From Salvia splendens (taxonomy: Eukaryota; Streptophyta; Magnoliopsida; Lamiales; Lamiaceae): a stretch of DNA of 64,000 nucleotides. Positions within the stretch are counted from its first letter, which is position 1; the number at the start of each line of letters is the position of its first letter. Positions 63,051 to 64,000 of the stretch are shown one piece after another. A program made the translations under genes and the position numbers. The stretch covers positions 11,927,197-11,991,196 of the forward strand of contig NC_056048.1 of assembly GCF_004379255.2 (NCBI RefSeq). The letters run 5' to 3'. The notes beneath the pieces are model-generated. The model was not told where the DNA came from, ran no database searches, and was given only the letters and a program-made list of their open reading frames with translations.

Positions 63051-64000
63051 TGTTGGAAATATGAGATACAAACTTGCCGGGAGAAAATTACACGGAAAAT
63101 AAAATAAGGAAATTTACACCGAAACAACTGAAAAATATTACACGGAAAAGAATATGTGGAAAGTGGTAAGCCGAGTCGAGGAGTCCTCTTTCCGCAAGAC
63201 GAGATACGCCCCGGTAGTGCTCTCGGTTTGGCGTGTCGTCTCCAAAGATAAAACGGCTTCGTCTCTGAAGTAGCAGCACCGCTAGCAGCAGAGCTCCGGC
63301 GAACGAGAGTAAGGCGGGGGCAGAGCTTTGATGGGAAGATTATGCAGAGAGGGAGAGAGCGTGTATGCAAGAATGCTTGTGTATGTTCTGTGTGGAATAC
63401 AATGGATGCATGTCAAGTCCACCCGCAGGGCATTGATGGAGTTAATAGTCATTATGTGTGCCATGACGGCTTGACTGTAACCGCCGGGGGTTATTGACTA
63501 GTGCACTAGCCATTGGGAGCTGAAGAGACACGACGCACCTGGACATGCTACACGACGGGATACACCATGAACCGTCGGGGTCCATCGGGCACCTTTTGTC
63601 TCCCGTTATGCGTCGGGGTCCAGCGGGGACCTTTTAGCTCCGGTTATGCGTCAGGGTCCAGCGGGGACCTTTTGTCTCCCGTTATGCGTCTGGGTCCAGC
63701 GGGAACATGGCGTGGACCAGACCCGTCGGGGATAGCGTGGAGGGTCCAGCGGGGACCTTTTGTCTCCCGTTATGCGTCTGGGTCCAGCGGGAACATGACG
63801 TGGACCAGACCTGTCGTGGATAGCGTGGAGTTTGGGGTGGTCAAAAAAGAATAAGCGGGGCTTAAACCACGCTCAACGATCAGCTCTAAAGAACAGCCCA
63901 AACACCACCCGTGGGCTCTGTCACCCGTCTTGTTCCACGATAACTATTACACATAATAATTCATCTTATTAAATACTTCACCAAAGAAGTTTATCATCCC
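63051..64000 (-). mobile_element. LTR of the 5328/31594 copia family, running off the window
   Basis: It starts TGTTGGAAATATG and carries the family block 'tccgcaagacgagatacgcc' (63192-63211) and the AT-rich 'cacataataattcatc' near the edge. The middle differs from the other copies by a GC-rich tandem repeat region (63577-63831). Whether it is solo or part of an element cannot be seen. Confidence 0.8.
63577..63831. repeat. Tandem and higher-order repeat within the LTR
   Basis: A 38-bp unit (gggtccagcggggacctttt, then a tail ending ttatgcgtc) occurs three times. Then an ~88-bp unit made of 'gggtccagcgggaacatg', 'gcgtggaccagacc' and 'gatagcgtggag' plus another 38-bp copy is duplicated. The other LTR copies in the window lack this expansion. 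Confidence 0.8.

Noticed and set aside
1..64000. Integrated pararetrovirus or other viral copy
   Set aside because: All RT-bearing regions have copia domain order (integrase before RT) with LTRs, PBS or purine tracts. No movement-protein or coat-protein domain was seen.
1..64000. An undescribed multi-gene system (defence cluster, biosynthetic cluster)
   Set aside because: Only three host genes are present, from unrelated pathways. Everything else is explained as transposons or featureless intergenic DNA. The unusual content is structural (split gene, palindromes, nested elements).

Overview
This is a transposon-dense stretch of a plant nuclear genome. There are no bacterial-type operons. The few genes have GT-AG introns, and TA-flanked Stowaway MITEs with CTCCCTCCGTCC-like ends occur every few kilobases. 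Ty1/copia, Ty3/gypsy, Helitron, PIF/Harbinger and CACTA pieces fill the rest. The host genes (an R2R3-MYB, an NOI/RIN4-like gene, a P-class PPR gene) point to a dicot. A Lamiales-type asterid is my guess, and the sequence does not prove it.

Layout. 1-8.9 kb: a gypsy LTR remnant, a tRNA-derived SINE, Stowaway MITEs (one set nested three deep), a solo copia LTR with target-site duplication (TSD) CTTAC, and a composite MITE carrying a CACTA MITE. 8.9-10.3 kb: an intact three-exon R2R3-MYB gene of the MYB40/subgroup-8 type. 10.4-13.2 kb: more MITEs. 13.2-19.9 kb: an Athila/Tat-like LTR with its primer-binding site (PBS), a decayed PIF/Harbinger transposon with a MITE inside it, a second Harbinger-derived element, and a foldback element built from GACGCATG units. 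20.0-27.8 kb: a probable Helitron with broken host-gene fragments (one is ORC2), later hit by a young Tork/Tnt1-like copia element (TSD AAACA). 28-30 kb: MITEs and a Tork LTR remnant.

30.6-45.1 kb: the most interesting locus. A 73-codon NOI/RIN4-family gene has three coding exons (9, 189 and 24 bp) spread over about 14.5 kb. Intron 1 holds a complete antisense copia element (31594-38950, TSD GTAGA). Intron 2 holds a sense copia element (39595-44940, TSD TTTAT). A Harbinger-type MITE sits directly against the start codon. 45.6-47.9 kb: a convergent, intronless plastid-type PPR gene resembling LPE1.

48.5-64 kb: MITEs, then a copia element whose truncated 5' LTR was split by a second LTR element (49938-55499, TSD CTGTA). 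The LTRs of that second element are about 99% identical although its interior no longer codes. A solo LTR follows (TSD AAGGA), then an LTR running off the window.

The MYB, NOI and PPR genes show no functional link to each other. What ties the window together is successive transposon insertion. About ten insertions have terminal motifs and target-site duplications that can be read directly, so much of the order of events can be reconstructed.
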